Part shown: positions 44,815 to 53,193 of the stretch, piece by piece | How positions within the stretch are numbered: the stretch's first letter is position 1 | Layout: each line of letters opens with the position of its first letter | From: Ruminococcus flavefaciens | Lineage (GTDB): Bacteria; Bacillota; Clostridia; Oscillospirales; Ruminococcaceae | NCBI GenBank assembly: GCA_023662725.1 | Contig: JAMPIL010000001.1 | Span: forward strand, 761,518 to 825,517 | Length of the DNA stretch: 64,000 nt | Direction: 5' to 3' | The notes under the pieces: model-generated | Database searches by the model: none | What the model was told of the DNA's origin: nothing | The model's input: only the letters and a program-made list of their open reading frames with translations | Program-made: the position numbers and the translations under genes

Positions 44815-45485
44815 ACTAACATTTCACAAATATCTCCACATTATCACGGCTGAAGATGTGGGGATGTTTCTTTTCTAACTCATAAATTGCCGCTAAAATC
44901 TTTTCAAGATCTGATTTAAGATACGCAACACCTGTTTCAATTTCAATTTTCTTCTTTTCTGTTTACTTTTCAAGCTACTTGTGATACAATTATCATAGGG
45001 CTTATTACGCCCTGAGATATTCGCTACTAATATTATAATCCGCACTATATTGATTTGTTAATATTTAAATCCGTATTTCTTGATCTTGTCGTAATCACAC
45101 ATATAGCAATTGAATCATATGTCATCACGTTGCTATATCAATTAAATTTAGTTGCAATATCGTTTTCTTACACATTCTACCTATTTACAACAAAATAACC
45201 GTTTAAATTAAACATATGGAATTTAAAAGCTTAAATTGCAATATATAGGCATTTTACGAAATTCATTAAACAGCAGACAGAATATTTAAACACCGATTAA
45301 ACACTATTTTAAGAAAAATTAAAAATGCGCCGATTTTGTGGAAAACTCCTCATTTCGAATAGAGCAACTCAGAGAGGTGGTAAACTCTCTGTAATTTTAG
45401 CTCTTATTTGTTACCTTTACGCTGCCCATATGTTACCTATCTATGTTTTCACACCTGTTCTCCGTGCAATTTATACAAACAAAAA
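44815..45485. other. AT-rich degenerate intergenic stretch
   Basis: On the minus strand 44817-44963 holds a coherent but start-less fragment (KKIEIETGVAYLKSDLEKIL, then HIFSRDNVEIFVKC), probably the tail of a lost gene. The rest shows no gene, and only a small AGAGAG/CTCTCT hairpin near 45372-45391. It is the right end of the accessory block. Confidence 0.45.
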
Positions 45486-45512
45486 ATCCCCTGAACACGA
45501 GATTCAGGGGAT
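45486..45512 (-). terminator. Terminator of the GGGtGRT gene
   Basis: ATCCCCTGAA pairs with TTCAGGGGAT; the minus strand continues TTTTTTG. Confidence 0.93.
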
Positions 45513-45529
45513 AATTTATTATATGAAAA

Positions 45530-46528
45530 TTACTTCATAGCCTCTTCAACAGCAACTGCACAAGCAACAGTAGCGCCAACCATTGGGTTGTTACCCATAC
45601 CGATGAGACCCATCATTTCAACGTGAGCCGGAACGGAAGAAGAACCTGCGAACTGAGCATCGGAATGCATTCTTCCCATTGTATCAGTCATACCGTAAGA
45701 AGCAGGACCTGCTGCCATATTATCAGGGTGGAGAGTACGTCCTGTACCGCCGCCTGAAGCAACAGAGAAATACTTCTTGCCAGCGTCGTTGCATTCCTTC
45801 TTATAAGTACCTGCAACAGGATGCTGGAATCTTGTTGGGTTAGTAGAGTTACCTGTGATAGAAACGTCAACTTTTTCTTTCCACATGATAGCAACACCCT
45901 CTGTTACGTCGTTTGCGCCGTAGCAGTTAACCTTAGCGCGAAGTCCGTCGGAATAAGCCTTACGGAAAACTTCCTTAACTTCGCCAGTGTAGTAATCCAT
46001 TTCTGTTTCAACATATGTAAAGCCGTTGATTCTTGCAATGATCTGAGCAGCGTCCTTGCCAAGACCGTTGAGGATAACACGAAGAGGCTTCTGACGAACC
46101 TTATTAGCCTTTTCAGCGATACCGATAGCGCCCTCAGCAGCAGCAAATGATTCGTGACCTGCGAGGAATGCGAAACATTCTGTTTCCTCCTCAAGAAGCA
46201 TCTTTCCGAGGTTTCCGTGACCAAGACCTACCTTACGCTGGTCAGCAACAGAGCCTGGAATACAGAAAGCCTGAAGACCTTCGCCGATAGCAGCAGCAGC
46301 GTCAGCAGCCTTAGTGCAGCCCTTCTTGATAGCGATAGCGCAGCCTACAGTGTAAGCCCATTTAGCATTCTCGAAGCAGATAGGCTGAATGCCTTCAACG
46401 AGCTTATAAATATCAAGACCTTTTTCTTTACATACATCAGCACATTCTTCGATTGTTTTAATACCATACTGTTCAAGAACAGCGAGAATCTGCTTTTCTC
46501 TTCTCTCATATGATTCAAATAAAGCCAT
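45530..46528 (-). CDS. GGGtGRT protein (uncharacterised family)
   Basis: 332 residues, soluble. It has the name-giving SVASGGGTGRTLHPDNMAAG (about 258-277) and a Gly/Met/Ala-rich C-terminus. I recall a family called GGGtGRT protein in Clostridia and other anaerobes. No catalytic role is known to me. It is cotranscribed with a NifU-like scaffold gene 14 bases upstream, a conserved pair. The near-perfect RBS (AAGGAGG) and smooth codon use suggest strong expression. Confidence 0.85.
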   Translation of the reverse strand: MALFESYERREKQILAVLEQYGIKTIEECADVCKEKGLDIYKLVEGIQPICFENAKWAYTVGCAIAIKKGCTKAADAAAAIGEGLQAFCIPGSVADQRKVGLGHGNLGKMLLEEETECFAFLAGHESFAAAEGAIGIAEKANKVRQKPLRVILNGLGKDAAQIIARINGFTYVETEMDYYTGEVKEVFRKAYSDGLRAKVNCYGANDVTEGVAIMWKEKVDVSITGNSTNPTRFQHPVAGTYKKECNDAGKKYFSVASGGGTGRTLHPDNMAAGPASYGMTDTMGRMHSDAQFAGSSSVPAHVEMMGLIGMGNNPMVGATVACAVAVEEAMK

Positions 46529-46542
46529 TTTACAAATCCTCC

Positions 46543-47235
46543 TTATTCTTTTCTTGGGTCAACGATCTTAACAGCGTCAGCAACTCTTCCATACTGACCC
46601 TTAGCCTTTTCAAAAGCTGTGTTAGCGTCGTCGCCAGCCTTGATAAAGTCCATCATCTTGCCGAAGTTTACAAACTGGTAGCCAATGATCTCGTCATCCT
46701 CGTTAAGAGCGATGCCTGTAACATAGCCGTCTGTCATTTCAAGATAACGAGGACCCTTTGCGAGAGTACCGTACATTGTACCAACCTGTGAACGAAGTCC
46801 CTTACCGAGGTCTTCAAGTCCTGCGCCGATAACAAGTCCGCCCTCGGAGAAAGCGCTCTGTGAACGACCGTAAACGATCTGGAGGAAAAGCTCTCTCATA
46901 GCGGTATTGATAGCGTCACAGACAAGGTCTGTATTAAGAGCTTCAAGAATAGTTCTTCCCGGAAGAATTTCAGAAGCCATAGCAGCGGAATGAGTCATAC
47001 CTGAACATCCGATAGTTTCAACAAGAGCCTCCTGAATTACACCGTCCTTAACATTGAGTGTAAGCTTACAAGTACCCTGCTGCGGAGCGCACCAGCCGAT
47101 GCCGTGTGTAAAGCCGGAAATATCCTTGATTTCCTTAGCCTTAACCCACTTTGCCTCTTCCGGAATCGGAGCAGCGCCATGAGCAACGCCCTGTTTTACA
47201 GGACACATTGTTTCAACTTCATGAGAATAGATCAT
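46543..47235 (-). CDS. NifU/IscU-like iron-sulfur cluster scaffold protein
   Basis: 230 residues from ATG 47235 (AAAGGAG upstream). The scaffold-like Cys sites are in HGIGWCAPQQGTCKLTLNVK and ALVETIGCSGMTHSAAMASE. The C-terminal 90 residues extend beyond a normal IscU. No cysteine desulfurase is adjacent. It pairs with the GGGtGRT gene; together they may assemble or use a metal cofactor, but this is inference. Confidence 0.82.
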   Translation of the reverse strand: MIYSHEVETMCPVKQGVAHGAAPIPEEAKWVKAKEIKDISGFTHGIGWCAPQQGTCKLTLNVKDGVIQEALVETIGCSGMTHSAAMASEILPGRTILEALNTDLVCDAINTAMRELFLQIVYGRSQSAFSEGGLVIGAGLEDLGKGLRSQVGTMYGTLAKGPRYLEMTDGYVTGIALNEDDEIIGYQFVNFGKMMDFIKAGDDANTAFEKAKGQYGRVADAVKIVDPRKE

Positions 47236-47338
47236 ATAATTACTCCTTTCATATTCAGAACAAAAAAATTGAGTGTTCTGGCGTATATAGACGTTATACA
47301 ACATTTTCAGCCAAATGTGCATCTCTTATACACAATTT

Positions 47339-47367
47339 ATTATATCACTCTATGCGAATTTTGTCAA
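47339..47367 (-). promoter_or_regulatory. Sigma-A promoter of the NifU-like/GGGtGRT operon
   Basis: TTGACA (47362-47367) and TATAAT (47339-47344) on the minus strand, 17-base spacer. Confidence 0.9.
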
Positions 47368-47418
47368 CTTCTTTTTTTAATCGTACACGGAAATCAATTT
47401 TTACATTCTCTGTAATTA

Positions 47419-47546
47419 TTTAAGGGAGGCTCTGCCTCCCTTAAACCCACCGCCAAAGGGTTATTCAACCCTTTGGAAACCCAGTATTAATCTTACTGAA
47501 TCCCCATAGAGGGGAATCAGTAAGATTAGGGCATAGATGCCCATAG
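47419..47546. repeat. Array of four stem-loops in an intergenic region
   Basis: Four hairpins in a row: TTAAGGGAGGC/GCCTCCCTTAA; CCAAAGGGTT/AACCCTTTGG; TAATCTTACTGAATCCCC with its near-perfect complement around ATAGA; and GGGCAT/ATGCCC. It lies between divergent operons. The build is that of an interspersed palindromic repeat; it need not be expressed. Confidence 0.65.
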
Positions 47547-47685
47547 ATAGAATACCGTTTTGCGAGATTAAAAGAGACATCACTACTTTAAAATACCGTA
47601 AATTGTAAAAATTGATTTCAATGTTAAGCGTATCAGAGCGTGTTCACACAAAAATACAACGCACATATTTTTTTCAAATTACCTA

Positions 47686-47714
47686 TTGACATTTTATAAC
47701 TTCGGTCGTATAAT
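47686..47714 (+). promoter_or_regulatory. Sigma-A promoter of folT-folC
   Basis: TTGACA (47686-47691) and TATAAT (47709-47714), 17-base spacer. Confidence 0.92.
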
Positions 47715-47749
47715 ATATTTGCGGTAATTATTATTGCCGACATTAATCA

Positions 47750-47875
47750 CTGAAGAGTAAAAATGCGTTCGCTATACCGGTTTTGACCGGTGTTACAGTG
47801 CTGATCGGACGGGGAGTTGCCGATCGGACGAAAGGTCGTTACGACTTGCGGTTCGCATTTTGCATCCCGCTTCAT
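47750..47875 (+). ncRNA. Tetrahydrofolate riboswitch (THF-I class)
   Basis: The 5' part TGAAGAGTAAAAATGCG and the 3' part TTTGCATCCCGCTTCA match the conserved ends of the THF-I riboswitch (GAGUA and UUGCAUCCGCU motifs). P1 is TGAAG with CTTCA. Between lie stems AATGCG/CGCATT, ACCGG/CCGGT, GATCGG/CCGATC and GGTCG/CGACT. It precedes folT, the expected target. Assignment rests on motif recall, not a covariance search. Confidence 0.82.
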
Positions 47876-47898
47876 AGGACTAAAGAAAATTATTCTGC

Positions 47899-47935
47899 CT
47901 TCTTTTCTTGTCGTATGAGTGAGGAAAAGGAGGTA
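47899..47935 (+). promoter_or_regulatory. Hairpin able to hide the folT ribosome binding site
   Basis: CCTTCTTTTC (about 47899-47908) is complementary, with one mismatch, to the purine-rich GAAAAGGAGG containing the folT SD (47925-47935). It would act as the expression platform of the riboswitch at the translation level. Confidence 0.6.
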
Positions 47936-47941
47936 TTTTTT

Positions 47942-48502
47942 ATGATCACAAACAAAAACAACACAGCCATCGGCAACCTGAAGCTTTTCGGAAATGCAAG
48001 AGTTATGGTTATTTCAGCTCTTTTCATCGCCATGAGTATCGTTCTCGGAAAGCTTCTTGCGTTCAACATCGGAGTCAACATCCGCATCAGTTTTGAGAAT
48101 CTTCCATTGCTTATGGCAGGAATTTTCTTCGGACCATTTGTCGGAGCAGCGGTTGGCGCAGGAGCAGATCTTATCGGCTGTCTTATAGTCGGATATGCTA
48201 TAAATCCAATAATTACGCTTGGTGCAGCTTCTATAGGATTATGTGCAGGACTTGTTTCTATGCTTCCGTTCTGGAAGAAAACGCTTGCTAAAACGGCGTT
48301 CTCAATCGGAATAGCCCATGTTATCGGCTCGATGATTTTAAAGTCAATCGGACTTTACGTTTACTACCATACCCCGATAAGTGTTCTTATGCTCAGAATA
48401 CCGCTTTATATCGGGATTGGAATACTCGAATTTTATATAATTTACCTGCTTCTGAAAAACAAATCTTTTTCAGAACAGCTTGAAAAGGTGTGCAGAAAAT
48501 GA
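47942..48502 (+). CDS. folT: Folate ECF transporter S component FolT
   Basis: 186 residues from ATG 47942 (AAAGGAGG upstream), six membrane helices. ISALFIAMSIVLGKLLA is the usual start of an ECF S component, and VNIRISFENLPLLMAGIFFG (about 47-66) the folate-type segment, then GPFVGAAVGAGADLIGCLIV. It works with the shared ECF module to import folates. It overlaps folC by 4 bases (ATGA) and sits under the THF riboswitch. Confidence 0.93.
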   Translation: MITNKNNTAIGNLKLFGNARVMVISALFIAMSIVLGKLLAFNIGVNIRISFENLPLLMAGIFFGPFVGAAVGAGADLIGCLIVGYAINPIITLGAASIGLCAGLVSMLPFWKKTLAKTAFSIGIAHVIGSMILKSIGLYVYYHTPISVLMLRIPLYIGIGILEFYIIYLLLKNKSFSEQLEKVCRK

Positions 48503-49782
48503 CAGAATACGAAAAGGCTCTTGATTACATGAAAAAAGCTGCCGAAAGAGGCAGCAAGCTTGGTCTTTCACGAATAGAAAAACTTCTCGGCTTAATCGGA
48601 AATCCACAGGATAAAATAAAAATTATCCATGTTTCAGGAACGAACGGAAAAGGCTCTTTTTGCGCAATGTTATGTTCTGTTCTTAAAAATTCAAGCTATA
48701 AGGTCGGGAGCTTTTCGTCACCGGCAATTACTAAAGTAAACGACAGTTTCCGCATCAACTGCGATGAAATTTCCGACGAGGAATTCGCTTCGCTTATTAA
48801 CGATATTGCTCCGATATGTGAAAGCATGGACGATAAACCCACTGAATTCGAGGTTCTCACAGCCGCTGCATTTGAACTTTTTTTCAGAAGCAACTGCGAT
48901 ATTGCCGTAGTTGAATGCGGAATGGGCGGCGATCTTGATTCAACGAATATGATCGATTCTCCCCTGCTCTCGGTCATAACCAACGTCCAGAAAGACCACT
49001 GCGGCTTCCTCGGCAATACTATTGAAGAAATTGCCGCACATAAAGCCGGAATAATAAAACATGGCAGACCTGTTTTTTTCGGCGGAGACAGCGATAATAT
49101 TCCACAGTCAATAATAAATGCTGCAAAAGAAAAATCCGCTCCACTTTTCACTAAAAACTGGTTGGAAATAAAATACAACTTTCCGGAGTCTGTTTTCAGT
49201 CTTTCCGGAACTTCATTCAATTACAAGGGAATTAAAATAAATCTCCCCCTGCTTGGAACATATCAGCTCGGAAATGCAGTAAACGTACTCAACTGCATCG
49301 AAATTCTAAGAGATGAGGGATTTGAAATACCATATAACGCTGTAAAATGCGGTATTGAGAATTCAAAATGGCACGGCAGATTTGAGGTTTTAAGAAAAAA
49401 ACCGATAGTTATTTTCGATGGTTCTCATAATCCCGACGGAATCAGATATGCGACGGAAAGTATTGAACTTTATTTCAAAGACAAAAAAATTGCTCTTCTT
49501 ATCGGAGTTATGGCTGATAAGGAATATGAACTTTATGCGGATATGCTCGGCGGACGTATCGACCAATGCTTCGCCGTTTCTCCGGATAATCCACGTTCGC
49601 TCGATAGTCGGATTCTTGCGGAAAGCTTTGTCCGAAAAGGTATCGGTTCGTCTGCGTTTGACAATCTTGAAGACGGAGTTAAAGCAGCTTTCAATCATGC
49701 GAAGAACAAGGATATTCCGCTTATTGCCCTCGGCTCGCTTTATATGTACAGGGAATTTACTGAAGCTTTAGAAAAATGCTAA
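48499..49782 (+). CDS. folC: Folylpolyglutamate synthase
   Basis: 427 residues from ATG 48499. The Mur-ligase-like ATP loop is HVSGTNGKGSFCAML, with SPAITKVNDSFRIN, ECGMGGDLDSTN, and IFDGSHNPDGI in the C-terminal domain. It adds glutamates to folate, retaining it in the cell, which fits joint control with the folate importer by a THF riboswitch. Normal length. Confidence 0.95.
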   Translation: MTEYEKALDYMKKAAERGSKLGLSRIEKLLGLIGNPQDKIKIIHVSGTNGKGSFCAMLCSVLKNSSYKVGSFSSPAITKVNDSFRINCDEISDEEFASLINDIAPICESMDDKPTEFEVLTAAAFELFFRSNCDIAVVECGMGGDLDSTNMIDSPLLSVITNVQKDHCGFLGNTIEEIAAHKAGIIKHGRPVFFGGDSDNIPQSIINAAKEKSAPLFTKNWLEIKYNFPESVFSLSGTSFNYKGIKINLPLLGTYQLGNAVNVLNCIEILRDEGFEIPYNAVKCGIENSKWHGRFEVLRKKPIVIFDGSHNPDGIRYATESIELYFKDKKIALLIGVMADKEYELYADMLGGRIDQCFAVSPDNPRSLDSRILAESFVRKGIGSSAFDNLEDGVKAAFNHAKNKDIPLIALGSLYMYREFTEALEKC

Positions 49783-49900
49783 GTGTGGATAAATTCCACA
49801 GTAATAACATTGCTGTTTTGTTCATTTTAAGCGAACATTTCCCCATATTTCCTGTTAAAGATGTATTCTCTCTATGAATTATACTCTAATTATAAAAAAA

Positions 49901-49917
49901 TACCCCTTTATGGGGTA
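49901..49917 (+). terminator. Terminator of folT-folC
   Basis: TACCCC pairs with GGGGTA around TTTAT, followed by CTTTTTATAATTT. Confidence 0.88.
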
Positions 49918-50073
49918 CTTTTTATAATTTAATTGTGGGTTTCTAAAGGGTGACTCCCCAAATTGTGAGTTATTCCCCATAGTATGTGGAAATGTCGATA
50001 ACACCGACAAAGGTGATGGGCGACTGTTAGGAGGATTCACCTCTTGGCAGTGGTTTAAGGGGACAGAGTACCC

Positions 50074-50910
50074 TTAATTATCACTGTAATTTTCACGAAG
50101 GAATTTTATTTCCTTTGCGTAACCGTCTATATCGTTTGGAGTTTCCAGAATAACCGGCAGTCCTTTTAACTTAGGATGATTTATCACGTTGATAAGAGCG
50201 TCTGCTCCGATATGTCCCTCACCGATCTTAGCGTGCCTGTCCTTATGAGCGCCGCATGGATTCATACTGTCGTTCAGGTGGATTGCTTTAAGCATATCAA
50301 TTCCGATAATGCGGTCGAATTCCTCAAGAACACCGTCAAAGTTATTCACGATATCGTATCCGCCGTCCCAGACATGACAGGTATCGAAGCAGACCCCGAG
50401 CTTGCTTTTAAGCTGAGTGCGATCAATAATTTCACGCAGCTCCCCGAAATTTCGTCCGATCTCAGAGCCTTTTCCTGCCATAGTTTCAAGAAGAACTATC
50501 GTTGACTGTTCTTCGGTAAGAACATCGTTAAGCTGCTTGGAAATAAGCTCTATCCCGACATCCGAACCCTGTTTGACGTGAGAGCCTGGGTGAAAATTGT
50601 AGTAATTTCCGGGAGTAGCCTCCATACGTTTCAGGTCATCCGCCATAGCTTCTCTTGCAAAGCGACGGATATTTTCGTCGGCAGCACAGGCATTCATGGT
50701 ATACGGAGCATGAGCGACCAGATTTCCAAAGCCTTTTTCGTCTGAAAGCTCAAGAAATCTCTTGACGTCGTCCATGTTGATAGCTTTAGCTGAGCCGCCT
50801 CTCGGATTCCTCGTGAAGAAAGCAAACGTATTTGCGTCAATGTCAACCGCCTGTTTGCCCATAGCCTGATAGCCCTTAGAGCTTGATAAATGGCATCCGA
50901 TATAAAGCAT
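50074..50910 (-). CDS. nfo: Endonuclease IV (deoxyribonuclease IV)
   Basis: 278 residues. Metal-binding signatures [81 protein letters not shown] and EGHIG are all present. It is a class II AP endonuclease that cuts 5' to abasic sites. Ogg in this window makes such sites. Upstream of a cyclophilin gene's 3' end by 10 bases, same strand. A TTAAGGG/CCCTTAA hairpin overlaps its stop codon but lacks a T tract. Confidence 0.96.
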   Translation of the reverse strand: MLYIGCHLSSSKGYQAMGKQAVDIDANTFAFFTRNPRGGSAKAINMDDVKRFLELSDEKGFGNLVAHAPYTMNACAADENIRRFAREAMADDLKRMEATPGNYYNFHPGSHVKQGSDVGIELISKQLNDVLTEEQSTIVLLETMAGKGSEIGRNFGELREIIDRTQLKSKLGVCFDTCHVWDGGYDIVNNFDGVLEEFDRIIGIDMLKAIHLNDSMNPCGAHKDRHAKIGEGHIGADALINVINHPKLKGLPVILETPNDIDGYAKEIKFLRENYSDN

Positions 50911-50920
50911 TTTTTACCTC

Positions 50921-51394
50921 TTATTTCTCAATTGTTACCTTTTTCATAATTTGTGGTTCAAGCGGCTTATCATTGTAATCCGTTGCGGTTTCGGCGATTT
51001 CGTCAACAACTTCAATACCCTCGATAACCTTTCCGAAAGCGGCATACTGTCCATCAAGATGAGGAGCGTCCTCATGCATGATGAAGAACTGCGAACCTGC
51101 GGAATCCGGCATCATTGAACGAGCCATCGAGAGGACGCCTCTTGTATGTTTAAGATCGTTTTTAACACCGTTTGAGGAGAATTCGCCCTTGATATTCCAT
51201 CCCGGACCGCCTGTTCCGTTGCCCTTAGGACATCCGCCCTGAACCATAAATCCGGGAATTACTCTGTGAAAAGTAAGACCGTCGTAGAATCCGCTTTTAA
51301 CGAGTTTCTCGAAGTTCTCGCATGAGATCGGAGCAATATCGGGATAAAGCTCGATTTTGATTTTCTTTCCGTTTTCCATTTCAATAACAACCAT
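50921..51394 (-). CDS. Peptidyl-prolyl cis-trans isomerase, cyclophilin type
   Basis: 157 residues. FHRVIPGFMVQGGCPKGNGT is the cyclophilin active-site region with the catalytic Arg, then GVLSMARSMMPDSAGSQFFI and DGQYAAFGKVIEGIEV. There is no signal peptide, so it acts in the cytoplasm. It shares the strand with nfo and the Ser/Thr-rich membrane protein gene upstream. Confidence 0.96.
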   Translation of the reverse strand: MVVIEMENGKKIKIELYPDIAPISCENFEKLVKSGFYDGLTFHRVIPGFMVQGGCPKGNGTGGPGWNIKGEFSSNGVKNDLKHTRGVLSMARSMMPDSAGSQFFIMHEDAPHLDGQYAAFGKVIEGIEVVDEIAETATDYNDKPLEPQIMKKVTIEK

Positions 51395-51412
51395 TTTAAT
51401 AACCTCCGTTAT

Positions 51413-51763
51413 TTAACCAATTTCAATTTCAACAACCGACGGTGTTTGTATTCCGCCGTAAGATCCATATGGATCGAGATAATTGGGCTGTTCGCTGTCC
51501 CAGAATTCATCAAGCATTGATTTTGTTGTCGTAACGGCTGTGGTTTCATTCGAATACGGCTCTGTCGTTTCAGAATCGCTCGGAACGATAATTTCCGCTG
51601 TTGTAGTTTCGGTAATTATCGGCGAAGAATAAACAGCCGGCTTGTTTTTTTCTGCTTCCTTATTCTGCTCTTCAATGTTTTTCATGCAGGATCTTCCGGC
51701 AAGAACGACCAACAATGCCGCTGCAACAGCTATCAGAAGCGCAATTGCTCTCTGATTATCCAT
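51413..51763 (-). CDS. Hypothetical single-pass membrane protein with Thr-rich outside region
   Basis: 116 residues from ATG 51763 (GGAGAG upstream). One helix (about 5-22, ALLIAVAAALLVVLAGR), then an extracytoplasmic Thr/Ser/Glu-rich region. No domain recognised. First gene before the cyclophilin gene; promoter at 51805-51833. Confidence 0.7.
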   Translation of the reverse strand: MDNQRAIALLIAVAAALLVVLAGRSCMKNIEEQNKEAEKNKPAVYSSPIITETTTAEIIVPSDSETTEPYSNETTAVTTTKSMLDEFWDSEQPNYLDPYGSYGGIQTPSVVEIEIG

Positions 51764-51804
51764 ATATTTCTCTCCATTCTTCAATTTTGGCAAGACCTGT
51801 TAAT

Positions 51805-51833
51805 ATTATACTGTTTTTTTAGATATTTGTCAA
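51805..51833 (-). promoter_or_regulatory. Sigma-A promoter of the membrane protein/cyclophilin/nfo operon
   Basis: TTGACA (51828-51833) and TATAAT (51805-51810) on the minus strand, 17-base spacer. The -35 overlaps the stop codon of the upstream gene. Confidence 0.88.
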
Positions 51834-52609
51834 GCAGAATGATTGGGTTCAGCCGCCTTAGCTGACATGAAGGCAAGAATCGCTAATGCGATGCAGACAA
51901 ATGCCATAATTACCGGAACAATGCTGATTTGACCAATATCGTCTCTGATTTCATTTAATTCGTTTTTCTCAATAAATCCGGCAATCATATTCCCGATATA
52001 GCCTATCATCGGAAAGAATAAAGAAATTCCAAGCGTTTTCAGCGACGCTTTTTCATTTCTCAAGGAGAGCTTAACAATTGCAATAACAACGAAAATTGCA
52101 GCTATAACAGCCATTATAACGTCAATTCCTACAAATATAAATAATAATTTAACTTCATCTTCATTCTCAGAGAAATTTTCAAGAAATTCTTCTAATCCTG
52201 TTATTCTTATTGAAGTTATGCTATTGATTATTGGAACTCCGCTAAATACCTCATCGTTTATCGGATAATAAGTTGCGCTGCGACAAAAAGGCAGTACAAA
52301 TATTCCTATTATAATGAAAATAACAGCTGCCAACAGAAATATCGGTTTGAATATATCTATTTTTCCTGCCGCATTGTTCTGCATATTGCCGCAGCTATAA
52401 TTATACTGACCGTTGCTTCCGTAGTTCTGCGGCTGACCGTAATTAACCGGATGCTGATATACTCCTTGACCCTGACGATTGTATTCTCTGTAGTTTTGAT
52501 TCTGATAAGACTGCTGCGGATTCGGATTCATCTTTTGAACCGTATTTCCGCAGTTAGGACAAAATACCGAATTATCGGCGAGATTTGTACCGCAAGTTTT
52601 ACAAAACAT
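51830..52609 (-). CDS. Zinc-ribbon membrane protein
   Basis: 259 residues. N-terminal zinc ribbon FCKTCGTNLADNSVFCPNCG (CX2C...CX2C), then a Gln/Asn/Tyr-rich spacer (about 28-78), then four membrane helices with an outside loop between the first two. Ribbon-plus-membrane proteins are widespread in Clostridia and of unknown role. The gene upstream encodes another small membrane protein, 14 bases apart. Confidence 0.8.
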   Translation of the reverse strand: MFCKTCGTNLADNSVFCPNCGNTVQKMNPNPQQSYQNQNYREYNRQGQGVYQHPVNYGQPQNYGSNGQYNYSCGNMQNNAAGKIDIFKPIFLLAAVIFIIIGIFVLPFCRSATYYPINDEVFSGVPIINSITSIRITGLEEFLENFSENEDEVKLLFIFVGIDVIMAVIAAIFVVIAIVKLSLRNEKASLKTLGISLFFPMIGYIGNMIAGFIEKNELNEIRDDIGQISIVPVIMAFVCIALAILAFMSAKAAEPNHSA

Positions 52610-52623
52610 AATATAACACTCCT

Positions 52624-53178
52624 TTAATATTCAATAATTTTTTTCGATGTTATCAATCCTGCCGTTCCGAAAACGGCACATACAATAACCATAATTACAG
52701 GGAATATTCCGATCTTTATAGAATCGTCAAAAACGCTGTTAACATGATTTACAATAAGTAATCCTAAAGCAAAAACAGCTGCGTGACCGACACACTGAAT
52801 CATTAACGCAAAGCTAAGAAGAATAGTTACCGCCTTTTTCCTCTTCCCCGAAATCATTCCGATTACCGATGAAAGAGCAATAAGAGCTGAAATAAATGTT
52901 ACAATAACAATAATGCACATAACTATATACGAAAAACGCTGGTTATTATCGTTCATTCGTATCAGAAAAATGTCGATCACACTGCCGTCCGTTGCTTCAA
53001 AAATTTTCGCCATTGTAATGCGTCTATCCCTCGCAGAACCATCAAAGCTGTAAACCGTACTGTTAAACATATTGTATATTGAAAATATCAGTCCTGCAAT
53101 CAAAATCATAGCTGAAAAAATAAATTTAATAAGTTCCTTTACCGGTGAAGAATCATATGATTTATTTACTTCCGTCAT
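52624..53178 (-). CDS. Hypothetical four-helix membrane protein
   Basis: 184 residues with four hydrophobic helices and a short extracytoplasmic loop after the first. No family recognised. It lies between the sodium-dependent transporter gene (15 bases upstream) and the zinc-ribbon protein gene, probably one operon. Confidence 0.7.
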   Translation of the reverse strand: MTEVNKSYDSSPVKELIKFIFSAMILIAGLIFSIYNMFNSTVYSFDGSARDRRITMAKIFEATDGSVIDIFLIRMNDNNQRFSYIVMCIIVIVTFISALIALSSVIGMISGKRKKAVTILLSFALMIQCVGHAAVFALGLLIVNHVNSVFDDSIKIGIFPVIMVIVCAVFGTAGLITSKKIIEY

Positions 53179-53193
53179 AATATTTGCCTCTCT

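Noticed and set aside
45325-45540. A 71-codon plus-strand frame ending in the GGGtGRT terminator
   Set aside because: No RBS, and it overlaps the 3' end and terminator of the opposite gene.
50055-50077. TTAAGGG/CCCTTAA hairpin as a terminator of nfo
   Set aside because: It overlaps the nfo stop codon and has no T tract on the minus strand.
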